Below are positions 9,189 to 17,820 of a stretch of 46,975 nt of DNA, in pieces (positions within the stretch are counted from its first letter, which is position 1; the number at the start of each line of letters is the position of its first letter). Source of the DNA: Natrialba hulunbeirensis JCM 10989. Lineage in GTDB: Archaea > Halobacteriota > Halobacteria > Halobacteriales > Natrialbaceae. The notes beneath the pieces were generated by a model. It did not search any database. It had not been told where the DNA came from and was given only the letters and a program-made list of their open reading frames with translations. The translations under genes and the position numbers were made by a program. Location of the stretch: contig NZ_AOIM01000041.1 of assembly GCF_000337575.1 (NCBI RefSeq), positions 253,108 to 300,082 on the forward strand. Reading direction: 5' to 3'.

Positions 9189-10829
9189 ATGAATAGAAGC
9201 ATTGCAAGCGGTATTTTCTCGGTCGTCAGTACGAAGGTGATCGTGCTTATCGTCACTGCCCTCTCGACGCCGCTGCTGTACCGGTTCCTCGGTGCGTCGG
9301 GATTCGGCGACTACTCCTTCCTGATGTCGGTGTTCGCCATCTACATGATCTTCGTGAGTTCCGGCATCACGGACGGCGTCCGGAAGTTTCTCGCGGAGGA
9401 CCGAAGCGCACCCAACTGGAGCGAGCACGTCGTCGGCTACTATCTTCGGCTCGCGGTGATCCTCGCCATCGCGGGCGCAGTACTGTTGTTCGTAAGCGCC
9501 CAGTTCGGACTCGTCAGTTACGCGTTCGGCGACGAACTGGCGATTTACTTCTACGCACTTGCACTACTCGTCATCACCGCGCAGTTCCGCGACTACGCGC
9601 GCAAGACGCTCATGGGGTTCGGACTCGAGCGCTACTCCGAGCCGCTGAAAGTGCTCGACAAGGTCGGTTTCGTCGTCGTCGCGATTCCACTCGTCTACGC
9701 TGGCGCTGGCGTCCTCGGCGCGCTTGCTGGCCACCTCTTTGCGAGCCTGCTGGTTGCGACGGTGGGACTGCTCATCGTCCACCGTCGGATCTCGCTCTCC
9801 TGCGTGTTCAGCACGCCCAACGCCGACTTCCCGCGGAAGAAGATGCTCACGTTCAACTCGATGAGCATCGCGCTCGTCTTCCTGTTGATGTCGCTCTATC
9901 ACATCGACATCGTGATGCTCCAGCAGTTCCGCGAGAGCGCAGACGTCGGGAACTACCGCGCCGCGCTCACGCTCGCTGAGTTCCTCTGGTTCGTTCCCCT
10001 CGCCCTCCAGACGGTATACGTCCACTCGACGTCTGAACTCTGGTCGCAGAACCGCCACCGGAAGATCACCGAACTCGCCTCGCGGACGACCCGCTACACG
10101 CTGCTGTTGACGGTGATCATGGCGGTCGGCCTCGCCGCACTCGCCGACATCGCCGTCCCGATCTACTTCGGTGAGGAAGCAGTGCCCGCGATCGAGCCGC
10201 TCTTGCTCTTGCTCCCCGGCGCGCTCGGCTTCGCGCTCGCGCGACCGGTGCTCGCCATCTCGCAGGGTAACGGCACGCTCCGGTACCCCGTCGCCGCAAC
10301 CGGTGTCGCGGCGCTCATCAACGTGATTCTCAACGGACTGTTGATCCCGCGCTATGGAATGCACGGTGCGGCGGTCGCGACGAGCGTCGGCTACGGCTCG
10401 ATGTTCGTCTTCCACTGCGTGAGCGCGCGCCAGATTGGCTTCGACCCGCTCGCGGACGCTCGACTCGGGCGCGGGTTCCTCGCTGCGTTGCTCTCCGGTG
10501 GGCCGATCTTCGCGCTCTCGACGGCGATCTCGCACCCGATTCTTGCGCTCGTGATCGTTCCCCCCATCGGATTCCTGCTGTTCGTCGGCTTCGCGATTCT
10601 CGTGGGTGCACTCGATCCGACGGAACCGTTCGAAATTCTCGGCCTCTTCCCCGATCCGATCGGCGCGAAGGCCGACGCGATTCACGACCGACTCGAGCGC
10701 TCGGCTGCCGGACACGGTGCCAGCTCACGGGGCTGGCTCCAGCGACTGCTGTTCGTCGTCGGCCTCTCGCTGCTCGCCTCAGGACTCGCGCTTAGCTTCC
10801 TCGGCCCAGCAGTCGACACACTGTTCTGA
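9189..10829 (+). CDS. Oligosaccharide flippase (Wzx/polysaccharide biosynthesis family)
   Basis: A 546-residue polytopic membrane protein with about 14 hydrophobic segments, starting at ATG 9189. The N-terminus (GIFSVVSTKVIVLIVTALST, then LYRFLGASGFGDYSFLMSVF) is characteristic of MOP-superfamily Wzx/RfbX exporters. The family moves lipid-linked oligosaccharides across the cytoplasmic membrane; in haloarchaea members handle dolichol-linked glycans for S-layer or surface polysaccharides. A hydrophilic loop of ~45 residues (DPTEPFEILGLFPDPIG onward) precedes a last helix. It is flanked by NodB-like lipoproteins and glycosyltransferases, which fits export of the glycan built by this locus. Confidence 0.88.
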   Translation: MNRSIASGIFSVVSTKVIVLIVTALSTPLLYRFLGASGFGDYSFLMSVFAIYMIFVSSGITDGVRKFLAEDRSAPNWSEHVVGYYLRLAVILAIAGAVLLFVSAQFGLVSYAFGDELAIYFYALALLVITAQFRDYARKTLMGFGLERYSEPLKVLDKVGFVVVAIPLVYAGAGVLGALAGHLFASLLVATVGLLIVHRRISLSCVFSTPNADFPRKKMLTFNSMSIALVFLLMSLYHIDIVMLQQFRESADVGNYRAALTLAEFLWFVPLALQTVYVHSTSELWSQNRHRKITELASRTTRYTLLLTVIMAVGLAALADIAVPIYFGEEAVPAIEPLLLLLPGALGFALARPVLAISQGNGTLRYPVAATGVAALINVILNGLLIPRYGMHGAAVATSVGYGSMFVFHCVSARQIGFDPLADARLGRGFLAALLSGGPIFALSTAISHPILALVIVPPIGFLLFVGFAILVGALDPTEPFEILGLFPDPIGAKADAIHDRLERSAAGHGASSRGWLQRLLFVVGLSLLASGLALSFLGPAVDTLF

Positions 10830-11133
10830 GTGTTCGTTTGAGTCAGGAGGGACTCGAGTACCCGGCTGTCTTTCTCCCGAGAGTTGTACTGAGTAACTGC
10901 CGATAGTGTGATGCGGTGTTCGCTTCTGCTTCCGCTTCTTCGTCCTCCTGCTCGTCGCTCGTTGAACCTCGTTCGCCAGATACTGGTCTCGGACGCCGTC
11001 TCAGAGGGAGGACTCGTCTCGAGGAGAGAGTTCCGCTAGTCAACAGACGTCGCTACCAACGAGCTACCAGTGAGAGGAGAACAGGACGACGAGGAGAACG
11101 AAAGGCAAGGGCCCAGAGCTTCAACAGACCGTC
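10830..11133. other. Intergenic, convergent gap, nothing recognised
   Basis: This gap between the convergent flippase and GT2 genes has short open frames without haloarchaeal codon bias. I see no clear terminator, RNA or repeat beyond purine/pyrimidine-rich patches. Confidence 0.5.
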
Positions 11134-12231
11134 TCAGTACACCTGTGCCTCGAGCTGCTCGCTCTGGGCCATGTCGAACACCATCGCGAACAGCAGGAGC
11201 GACACGCCAAGCGCGAAGACCAGCACGCTCGCGACACCCTCCAGGAACGGCACCGATAGCTGCGAGAGCGCAATGAACAGCGTCCAGAGTCCAGCGAAGA
11301 CGCCGACGCTGGCGGTCGCCGCCCCAAAGAGATAGAAGAACGCGAGCGGATGGAAGTCAAGTGCGAGGTACTTCGTCTTGAGTCGCCAGAAGAAGTTTCG
11401 CAGGAGCATCGTCGAGACCTTCGGAATGTACTCCGAGTAGGTGATACTCGACTCCTCGTCGCCGTAGACCGCCGGCATCGCCACGTCCGCGACGGCCATA
11501 TCCTCGACGTTTAACTTCACCAGCAGGTCGTTGCAGTAGCCGTAGTACTCGTAGAGCTCCTCGAGTGCAACCGACTCGAGTGCCTCCTGCGAGATGGCGG
11601 TGTAGCCGTTCTGGGGGTCCATCGTCTTCCAGTAGCCCGAGGCGACCTTGGTCAGGAACGTCAGGATGGTGTTGCCGACGAACCGAAAGCGCGGCATTGC
11701 CTCGCGGTACTCCGCCGAGAGGAGGCGGTTCCCCTTCGTGTAGTCGGCCGTACCCTCGACGATTGGGTCGAGAAGGCGCGGCATCTGCGAGAGGTCCATC
11801 TGGCCGTCCGCGTCGACGGTGACGGTCGCGTCGACACCATCCTCGCGGGCGGCGAGGTAGCCGGTCTTGATCGCGCCGCCGGCACCCAGGTTCTCGCGGT
11901 GCTGAATCGGCACGACGCGGCCGATCGGATCGTGGACCCGTGCGCGAGTCGCCAGCGCCGAGGTGCCGCCGTCAGTCGCGACGCCAGCGTAGCCATCCTC
12001 GCTGCGGGCGTAGCGTTGACCGGTGGCTCGTTCGTGCCCACTCGAGTCCGTTCGTACGTCTCGGTCCGCCGCTGCAGCCTCGCGAATCTCGGTCCAGGTG
12101 TCGTCGGTCGACTGATCGTCGATGACGTACAGTCGGTCGACGTACGCCGGCATGTCGGCGATGACGTCGCCGACGAACCCTTCCTCGTTGTACGCCGGGA
12201 TCACGACGCCGACGCTACAATCTCGGTACAT
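11134..12231 (-). CDS. GT2 glycosyltransferase with C-terminal membrane anchor (dolichyl-phosphate sugar synthase-like)
   Basis: A 365-residue GT-A glycosyltransferase. It begins VGVVIPAYNEEGFVGDVI, has the nucleotide-binding Asp pair in VIDDQSTDDTW, the DxD metal motif in VTVDADGQMD and the acceptor-side QNGYTAIS. Two C-terminal helices (HPLAFFYLFGAATASVGVF and VASVLVFALGVSLLLFAMVF) anchor it. This layout matches enzymes that charge dolichyl phosphate with a sugar, such as AglJ of Haloferax volcanii. An extra ~45-residue polar insert (after EAAAADRDV) sits between the first two motifs and is unusual for the family. It lies 78 bp downstream of a NodB-like lipoprotein gene on the same strand and may be cotranscribed with it. 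Confidence 0.87.
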   Translation of the reverse strand: MYRDCSVGVVIPAYNEEGFVGDVIADMPAYVDRLYVIDDQSTDDTWTEIREAAAADRDVRTDSSGHERATGQRYARSEDGYAGVATDGGTSALATRARVHDPIGRVVPIQHRENLGAGGAIKTGYLAAREDGVDATVTVDADGQMDLSQMPRLLDPIVEGTADYTKGNRLLSAEYREAMPRFRFVGNTILTFLTKVASGYWKTMDPQNGYTAISQEALESVALEELYEYYGYCNDLLVKLNVEDMAVADVAMPAVYGDEESSITYSEYIPKVSTMLLRNFFWRLKTKYLALDFHPLAFFYLFGAATASVGVFAGLWTLFIALSQLSVPFLEGVASVLVFALGVSLLLFAMVFDMAQSEQLEAQVY

Positions 12232-12309
12232 AATGTGTGCTGTGTTGTCGTCAGTTCGTGGCGGTGTGGTCGTTCATTGTGCGTGTTCACGGTCAACTAT
12301 GGCCTGGCG

Positions 12310-13602
12310 TCACGGCTCGTACTCGACCAGATCTGCCGTCGTTACGACATCGACGTCCGCGTCGTCGATGTACGACAGCAGGTCCTCGAACGCGAGTTCG
12401 CTCATGCTGTTCGGGCCAATTTCCTCGAAGTGAAGCACAGCGAGTTCGCCGTGGGCCGCGGCGTGGTCGACGTAGGTTTTGGTGTCCTCGCCGGCGTTCC
12501 CGGAGAAGAATCCGAGGTTGTACGGATCCGAAATCGGGAGCCCGTTCGTTCCGCCGCCGTAGCGGAACGCGCGGTCGTGATACTCCTCGACGAGGTCGCG
12601 TGTCGTCGGCCCCATCACGTTTCGCGGGGTGAGGAACGTCGCCGTCCCCTCCTCGAAGCCGCGGTTCTCGAGCCAGGCGTTGGTCTGTCGAAGCAGTCCC
12701 TCCTGCTCGGTGTCGGAGTAGTCGGTGATGTTCTGTGCGCCCGTTCGCGGGCGAGCGGCCACGTCCCAGCCGGCCTCGACGAGGTCGTCGAGCTGGGTGA
12801 GCGAAAGGCGGCCGTCGTTGCCGACCGTCTCGGGAATCACCGCTTCGACACCCGCAAAGTCGTACTCGGAGAGTGCCTCGAGTGCGACCTCATGGTGGCT
12901 CTCGAGTGTCCCGTCGAACAGGAGCATGACCTTCCCCCTGTCTGGCCGGGATGCGACACGGAGGTCGTCGATTGCACAGTCGATCGGGCCGTCGGTCGCG
13001 CCGCGCCGGCGCACCGTGAGTCGGATCTCACGGACGTTCGAGAGATCCGGCTCGCCGTCGACACCTGTGGTTCCGAAGTCGACGCGCGTCCAGCGATCCG
13101 TCGGCCCGATCAGGGTCCGACGCAGCGTGACCGAACGACTCGAGTTCGGTGCGAACAACTCGAGGGTGAGCACGAGCTGCTCCTGGTCGGCAAAGCGGAC
13201 TGCCAGCGAGAGCGTCGAATCGGTCAGATCCTCGCCGCCGGAGCGCGTCGTGTAGATGCCTGCGTACTCGGTGCCCTCCGCTGCCGTAAGCGAGGCGGAC
13301 TGTGGCCCGCTATAGGGGTCGTCCTCGTCGGCGTCGAGGTCGCCGGCGTCGAGCATCGTCACCCAGCCGTCGAGGTCGTCGAAGGAGACGAGCGTCTCTC
13401 CCGGTAGCTCGTCGGCGCTGTGGTAGTGGAACTCCCGTGTGTCGTCCGGCTCATCCTCGGAGCCGTTGTCGTCGTGGTCACCGGTACCCTCACCGTCACC
13501 GCCGTCGCCCCAGCCGTCGATGGTGGAGAGACAGCCAGCGACGCCGAGCGTGCCGACGGCTGCAGTCGCCGCCACGAACGATCGTCGGTTGCTGTCCGTC
13601 AT
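12310..13602 (-). CDS. NodB-fold lipoprotein with N-terminal beta-sandwich module; catalytic motifs degenerate
   Basis: A 430-residue lipoprotein with Tat-like signal RRSFVAATAAVGTLGVAGC (lipobox VAGC) and an acidic linker. Residues ~65-210 form a beta-sandwich, carbohydrate-binding-like module (VSFDDLDGWVTMLDAGDLDA; LSLAVRFADQEQLVLTLELF), followed by a NodB-like domain starting VMLLFDGTLESHHE. At the motif-1 position the Asp-Asp pair is reduced to FDG, and at motif 2 the His pair is replaced by DVAARPRTG. Deacetylase activity is therefore unlikely, and a binding or structural role is plausible. The same two-module plan is found at 17821-19155 (motifs retained) and 41278-43179 (degenerate). 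Confidence 0.82.
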   Translation of the reverse strand: MTDSNRRSFVAATAAVGTLGVAGCLSTIDGWGDGGDGEGTGDHDDNGSEDEPDDTREFHYHSADELPGETLVSFDDLDGWVTMLDAGDLDADEDDPYSGPQSASLTAAEGTEYAGIYTTRSGGEDLTDSTLSLAVRFADQEQLVLTLELFAPNSSRSVTLRRTLIGPTDRWTRVDFGTTGVDGEPDLSNVREIRLTVRRRGATDGPIDCAIDDLRVASRPDRGKVMLLFDGTLESHHEVALEALSEYDFAGVEAVIPETVGNDGRLSLTQLDDLVEAGWDVAARPRTGAQNITDYSDTEQEGLLRQTNAWLENRGFEEGTATFLTPRNVMGPTTRDLVEEYHDRAFRYGGGTNGLPISDPYNLGFFSGNAGEDTKTYVDHAAAHGELAVLHFEEIGPNSMSELAFEDLLSYIDDADVDVVTTADLVEYEP

Positions 13603-13764
13603 TGGCTCGAGGCAGGACCGTTCGGGTCTTTCTTATACACCTCTTAGTGGCCCCAGCACCGACGCCAGTTCGACTGGGTCCAACAGCCATACCGCCGCGA
13701 ATCAAGCCGTACACGGCGGTTAGTAGCTCGATAATAATGGGCCGCGGCCACCGAAACGCAACCA
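13603..13764. promoter_or_regulatory. Divergent promoter, NodB-like lipoprotein (-) and GT2 (+)
   Basis: On the minus strand GTGTATAAG (about 13632-13640) is placed to drive the lipoprotein gene. On the plus strand ATAATAATGG (13731-13740) lies ~25 bp before the expected transcription start near ATG 13765. The string ATAATAATGGGC also appears in the promoter of the 19155 lipoprotein gene. Confidence 0.5.
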
Positions 13765-14844
13765 ATGTCACAGCCGCGCGTCAGCGTCATTATTCCGACG
13801 TACAACAGAGCCGAGAGCCTGCCGCGAGCCATCGACAGCGCCCTCGAGCAGACCCTTCCAGCGTCAGATATCGAGGTCGTCGTCGTCGACGACGGCTCCA
13901 CCGACGACACTGCTTCGGTGCTCGCAGACTACGACGACCCCCGCGTTCGTCCCGTCGTCCACGCGACCAACCAGGGCGCGAACGTCGCCCGCAACACCGG
14001 CATCGATCACGCCCGCGGTGAGTACGTCGCTTTCCTCGACTCCGACGACGAGTGGCACCCCGACAAACTCGCGCGCCAACTCGAGACACTTGCCAACCGC
14101 GGCGACGACTGGATCGGCGTCTACTGTGATACTGCACTCGAGTTATCCGAGACGAGCGACCGGGCGCGCGGGCTCGTGGCGTCGCTGCTCGCTCGCTCGG
14201 ATTCGGAGCCAGTGCGGGAGGGCAACGACGAACTGATCGGCGAGATTCTCGCGGACAACGTCCAGCCTGGCGCGGGCTCGACGTTAGTCGTCGAAACCGA
14301 GGTCGCGCGGGCGGTCGACGGCTTCGACGAGGACCTGGATCGGTTTCAGGATCCGGAGTTCTGCCTGCGCGTGCTCGGCGAGGGTAAACTGGCGTACGTC
14401 GACGAGGAACTTGTCGTTCGCGAGGAGACGGGCCACCCGCCGGCAGACGTGATCCGCGAGGCGGACGAGCAGTACCTCTCGCGGTACGAGGACGAGGTCG
14501 AGTGCTTCGAGGCGGCAGGGTGCGAGATTCGCTCGAGTCACGAGCTCGTGCTCGCAAAGCGCTACCTCGCAGAGGGGCGCTTCTTGCGGGGCGCGTGGCA
14601 CCTCCGCGGGGCGGCGACGTCGCCGCGGCGCTGTCCCGGCCTCTGCTGGGCTGCGGGAACGGGTGTGCGTCGCCGCCCGAAGACCGTTCTCGCGGGGACC
14701 GCCGTTGTCGCGCTGGTCGCCATTACGATGATTGCGGCGGTCGCGCGTATCTCGGTGGCGGACCAGATCGGTCCCGATATCGACGACCTCTCGGCAGCGG
14801 ACACGCCAGTTACGATCAATCCTGAGGACGAGCCGGAAGAGTGA
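13765..14844 (+). CDS. GT2 family glycosyltransferase with C-terminal transmembrane helix
   Basis: A 359-residue enzyme with an N-terminal GT-A fold: VSVIIPTYNRAESLPRAIDS, VVVDDGSTDDTASV, and the DxD region AFLDSDDEWHPDK. The family transfers a sugar from a nucleotide donor to a glycan or lipid-linked acceptor. A later PEFCLRVLGEGKLAYVDEEL segment is typical of GT2 acceptor-side regions. One hydrophobic helix near the C-terminus (TVLAGTAVVALVAITMIAAV) suggests membrane attachment, followed by a short acidic tail. Divergent from a NodB-like lipoprotein gene and 105 bp upstream of the ATP-grasp gene, probably in one transcription unit with it. Confidence 0.87.
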   Translation: MSQPRVSVIIPTYNRAESLPRAIDSALEQTLPASDIEVVVVDDGSTDDTASVLADYDDPRVRPVVHATNQGANVARNTGIDHARGEYVAFLDSDDEWHPDKLARQLETLANRGDDWIGVYCDTALELSETSDRARGLVASLLARSDSEPVREGNDELIGEILADNVQPGAGSTLVVETEVARAVDGFDEDLDRFQDPEFCLRVLGEGKLAYVDEELVVREETGHPPADVIREADEQYLSRYEDEVECFEAAGCEIRSSHELVLAKRYLAEGRFLRGAWHLRGAATSPRRCPGLCWAAGTGVRRRPKTVLAGTAVVALVAITMIAAVARISVADQIGPDIDDLSAADTPVTINPEDEPEE

Positions 14845-14949
14845 ATTCCGGTCAGTACAACGGAGTCCCAGTCTGTGCAACCGACTCTCGGTCGGTGAAA
14901 CGGTCTTTCCGATTCGGTAACTAATACGGTCGGCCTGACAGCGCTGGAC

Positions 14950-16188
14950 ATGAACGTCCGCAGGCTGTACCACACGGCCAGAGGAATACAGGGACTTGCC
15001 GGAACCGAGTACGACAGCGATGTCAGCCCGTCGCTTCGTCGCCGCCTGTGGCTCTGGCGACGCGGGTTCCTGAGCCGGTCGGATGCGATCTACGACATCG
15101 ATAACCACCGCGTGCAGGACTATATCACCGACTATCAGCGCTACGTGCGAACGAAACGTATCAACGGCACCTGGTCCGTCGCGCTGTCGAACAAACTCCT
15201 CTTTCACCGGGTGATGCAGCCGTTCGACGACGAGCGCATGACCGTGTACGGAATGGTGAACAACGGCTCGTTCCACGCCACCGACACTGACGGCGCTCGT
15301 CTCAGTACCGACGGCGGTGTTCAGTCTCCCAGTTCGGTAGACTCCCCGCACACGAACAACGCGCATACGGACACCCCGCATGCGGACACCCCGCACACCA
15401 ACAACGCCGCCCAGCGCGTCGTCGAGCAACTCGAGTGCGACGGGAAACTGGTCCTCAAGTGGGTTCGTGGGGGCGGCGGAAACAACGTCTACCTCTGCTC
15501 GCAGACCGAGGACGGCTATCGGGTCAACGGCGAGCACTACGCGGACGCCGAGTTCCGCTCACTGGTCTCGAATCTGTCCGAATACCTCGTCTGCGAGCAC
15601 GTCGAGCAGGGTCCGTTCCCCGCCGACCTGTATCCGAAGACGCCGAACACGCTTCGGCTCATCACGATGTACGACGAGGAGAGCCACGAGCCGTTCATCG
15701 CCGCGGGGATCCACCGGATCGGAACGACCGATTCGGAGCCACTCGACAACTTCACACAGGGTGGTCTCTCCGCCGAAATCGACCTCGACACTGGGGAGCT
15801 GGGGCCCGGTGCGCGTCCACCGAACGCCGAGTCCGGAGCCGATGTTGACTCCAGTTCCGGCTCCGTCTCCGGCTCCGTCTCCGGCTCCGGCTCTGGTTCC
15901 GGACAAGGCGCCGTCTCCTGGCACACGACACACCCCGATACCGGCGCACAGATCGAAGGAAAACACATCCCCAACTGGGAGGGGATTCGCTCGCGGGTAC
16001 TCGAGATGGCCTCGTCCGCGTCGTTCCTGCCGTACATCGGCTGGGACGTGATCGTCACGGACGACGACGGGTCGTTCTCGGTGATCGAGGCGAACAGCTA
16101 TCCGGGGCTGAAATCGATTCAGGTGCACGGGCCGCTGTTGACGGACAACAGGGTGCGACGGTTCTACGAGCGCCACGGCGTCTGTTAA
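14950..16188 (+). CDS. Sugar-transfer-associated ATP-grasp protein
   Basis: A 412-residue ATP-grasp enzyme resembling the ATPgrasp_ST family (PF14397) found in capsule and exopolysaccharide clusters. It would ligate a carboxylate to an amine or hydroxyl, probably to decorate a glycan. Visible elements are NKLLFHRVM, the ATP-binding LVLKWVRGGGGNNVYL, NTLRLITMYDEE, GGLSAEIDLDTGEL and the metal-binding GWDVIVTD ... FSVIEANSYPG. Two low-complexity inserts interrupt the domain: HTNNAHTDTPHADTPHTNNA (nt ~15349-15408) and a GSVSGSVSGSGSGSG stretch (nt ~15850-15905), both encoded by short in-frame repeats and probably surface loops. It follows a GT2 gene by 105 bp. Confidence 0.82.
   Translation: MNVRRLYHTARGIQGLAGTEYDSDVSPSLRRRLWLWRRGFLSRSDAIYDIDNHRVQDYITDYQRYVRTKRINGTWSVALSNKLLFHRVMQPFDDERMTVYGMVNNGSFHATDTDGARLSTDGGVQSPSSVDSPHTNNAHTDTPHADTPHTNNAAQRVVEQLECDGKLVLKWVRGGGGNNVYLCSQTEDGYRVNGEHYADAEFRSLVSNLSEYLVCEHVEQGPFPADLYPKTPNTLRLITMYDEESHEPFIAAGIHRIGTTDSEPLDNFTQGGLSAEIDLDTGELGPGARPPNAESGADVDSSSGSVSGSVSGSGSGSGQGAVSWHTTHPDTGAQIEGKHIPNWEGIRSRVLEMASSASFLPYIGWDVIVTDDDGSFSVIEANSYPGLKSIQVHGPLLTDNRVRRFYERHGVC
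15349..15408 (+). repeat. In-frame imperfect repeats encoding HTxNA/HTDTP units
   Basis: Units around CACACGAACAACGCG and GCGGACACCCCGCA repeat inside the ATP-grasp gene, giving a His/Thr/Asn/Pro-rich loop between the lid and core segments. Confidence 0.65.
15850..15905 (+). repeat. In-frame (TCCGGC/TCCGTC) hexanucleotide repeat
   Basis: About eight imperfect 6-bp units encode a Ser-Gly/Ser-Val linker in the ATP-grasp protein. The repeat is prone to replication slippage but stays in frame. Confidence 0.7.
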
Positions 16189-16374
16189 GTAGACCCAGTT
16201 GCTCCGGTGGCAGTCGAGTTAGCCGTTTGCAAGAGAGACAGTCGCATCACCAAGAGCGGAGAGAATAGTTAGGCTCACGACCATTGCCGTCTTGCAACGG
16301 CACGAACCGCTTCCGGCCGGCGATTTCACCGAACCGTTTTCGAGTACAAAACCGCCGCTGTAACGGTCTTACGC

Positions 16375-16388
16375 GCGCTATAGTAAAC
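16375..16388 (-). promoter_or_regulatory. CTATAG-type element upstream of the M14 hydrolase gene
   Basis: GCGCTATAGTAAAC lies 28-41 bp before ATG 16416, a core-promoter position. Its reverse complement, GTTTACTATAGCGC, occurs exactly at 31889-31902 in another intergenic region. Confidence 0.4.
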
Positions 16389-16415
16389 AAATCCGGGCAG
16401 AGAGTGAAAACTGGA

Positions 16416-17657
16416 ATGCAGCGGGATTCACTCTCACGACGATCAGTACTGTCTCTCGCCGGTCTCTCGCTGGCGAGTGCGGGTGTCGCGACCGGTGCAC
16501 AGACGAGCTATAGTCCTCAATCCGCCCCAGGGGCGACAGACGACGAGCACGTGGCGCGCGAGTCGTTCCAGATTATGGAGGGAACGGACAAGGAAACGAC
16601 AGTCTACGTGACCGAGTCCGAAACTGACGGGCCAACAGTGTTCGTCATCGGCGGCGTTCACGGCAACGAGACGGCCGGCTACGTCGCCGCCGAGGAGATT
16701 GCCGAGTGGACGATCGACGCCGGGACGCTCGTCACACTGCCGCGAGCGGACGTCGTCGCTATCGACCGCGGAACACGGGTCGACGACGATGGTATCGACC
16801 TCAACCGGCAGTTCCCCGAGGGGAGCGAGCCCCAGACCGAGCTCGCAGAGGCGATCTGGGATCTCGTCGTCGATCTCGATCCGGCCGTCGTCGTCGATCT
16901 CCACGAGTCACGCGGAATCTATGCCGGTGACCCCGTCGACGGCGTCGGGCAGGCAATCTTCCACGCCAATCGCGACGAAGACCGAACGACTGCGGACAGC
17001 GCAGTCGAGTACGCCAACGACAACTACATCGACATCTCCGAACGCGCCTTCCAGACGGGACACTTCTCTAGTCCGGATTCGGAGCCAACAGGCCTGCTCG
17101 TCCACAAAGCCGCGCGGGAACTCGGCTCCGAAGCCTATCTCGTTGAGACACTCTCGACCGAGAACGAACTCGAGAAGCGGGTCACCTGGCACTCGGCCGT
17201 CGTCGAGCGACTGGTCGAGGACGAACTGTTCCCCGACGAGGAGCCGACCAACGGTCACGAGCCGGAAGAACCGATCGAGGACGAACCAGACGAGCCAGCG
17301 GACCCGCCTGCAGACGACGACAACGGCGGTGACGACGGTGACGATAGCGAAACGGATGACGACATTCCGGACGACCACACCGAACCGGTCGCCGAGATCC
17401 GCTCCGACCCAAGTAGCGCGATCGAGACGACACTCGAGCCGGAGCAGACGATCACCCTCGATGCAACCTGTTCGGAGGCACCGGATGGCGAACTCGTCAG
17501 CTACGAGTGGAGCATCCAGAACGACGGCACGTTCAACGAGTCCGGGAAGACAGTCGACGTAACCGTCAGTGCGAGCGGCGACCACCGCGTGTTGCTGCGA
17601 GTGACTGACGATGCTGGTGCGAGCGAGACGACCGAAGTGACGCTGACGGCAGCCTAA
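16416..17657 (+). CDS. Secreted M14-type zinc hydrolase (succinylglutamate desuccinylase/aspartoacylase-like) with PKD domain
   Basis: A 413-residue protein. ATG 16416 puts a Tat signal at the very N-terminus (SRRSVLSLAGLSLASAGVAT), so this start is preferred over an upstream TTG. The catalytic domain has the zinc ligands in GGVHGNETAGY (His, Glu) and VVDLHESRG (His), with GIDLNRQFPEG between them and YLVETLSTENE supplying a candidate catalytic Glu. The family includes carboxypeptidases and deacylases of amino acids; an exported version could cleave peptides or amide-linked glycan decorations. An acidic linker (~55 residues) leads to a C-terminal PKD domain (ITLDATCSEAPDGELVSYEW ... RVTDDAGASETTEVTL), a protein- or glycan-binding surface module. 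A T6 tract follows the gene at 17701. Confidence 0.83.
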   Translation: MQRDSLSRRSVLSLAGLSLASAGVATGAQTSYSPQSAPGATDDEHVARESFQIMEGTDKETTVYVTESETDGPTVFVIGGVHGNETAGYVAAEEIAEWTIDAGTLVTLPRADVVAIDRGTRVDDDGIDLNRQFPEGSEPQTELAEAIWDLVVDLDPAVVVDLHESRGIYAGDPVDGVGQAIFHANRDEDRTTADSAVEYANDNYIDISERAFQTGHFSSPDSEPTGLLVHKAARELGSEAYLVETLSTENELEKRVTWHSAVVERLVEDELFPDEEPTNGHEPEEPIEDEPDEPADPPADDDNGGDDGDDSETDDDIPDDHTEPVAEIRSDPSSAIETTLEPEQTITLDATCSEAPDGELVSYEWSIQNDGTFNESGKTVDVTVSASGDHRVLLRVTDDAGASETTEVTLTAA

Positions 17658-17700
17658 CGCGATTGGTGCAACTCGACAGCCAATCCGGATCCCCCATCGA

Positions 17701-17706
17701 TTTTTT
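17701..17706 (+). terminator. T-rich terminator candidate
   Basis: TTTTTT lies 44 bp after the stop of the M14 hydrolase gene, in the gap before a convergent gene. Archaeal termination commonly occurs at such T-runs without a hairpin. Confidence 0.4.
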
Positions 17707-17820
17707 AGTATCACATTCGAGATCGCGCGTGGGAGAGCCACCGCTATCTCACAATGACGGTGCTATCCGATGGCTCAACACCCACTCCAAGAAACGAGAC
17801 GCGTACGGCCAGAAACGGCG

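Noticed and set aside
11899..13407. 502-residue plus-strand frame across the GT2 and lipoprotein genes
   Set aside because: Spans two clear minus-strand genes and their gap; composition is that of a complementary frame.
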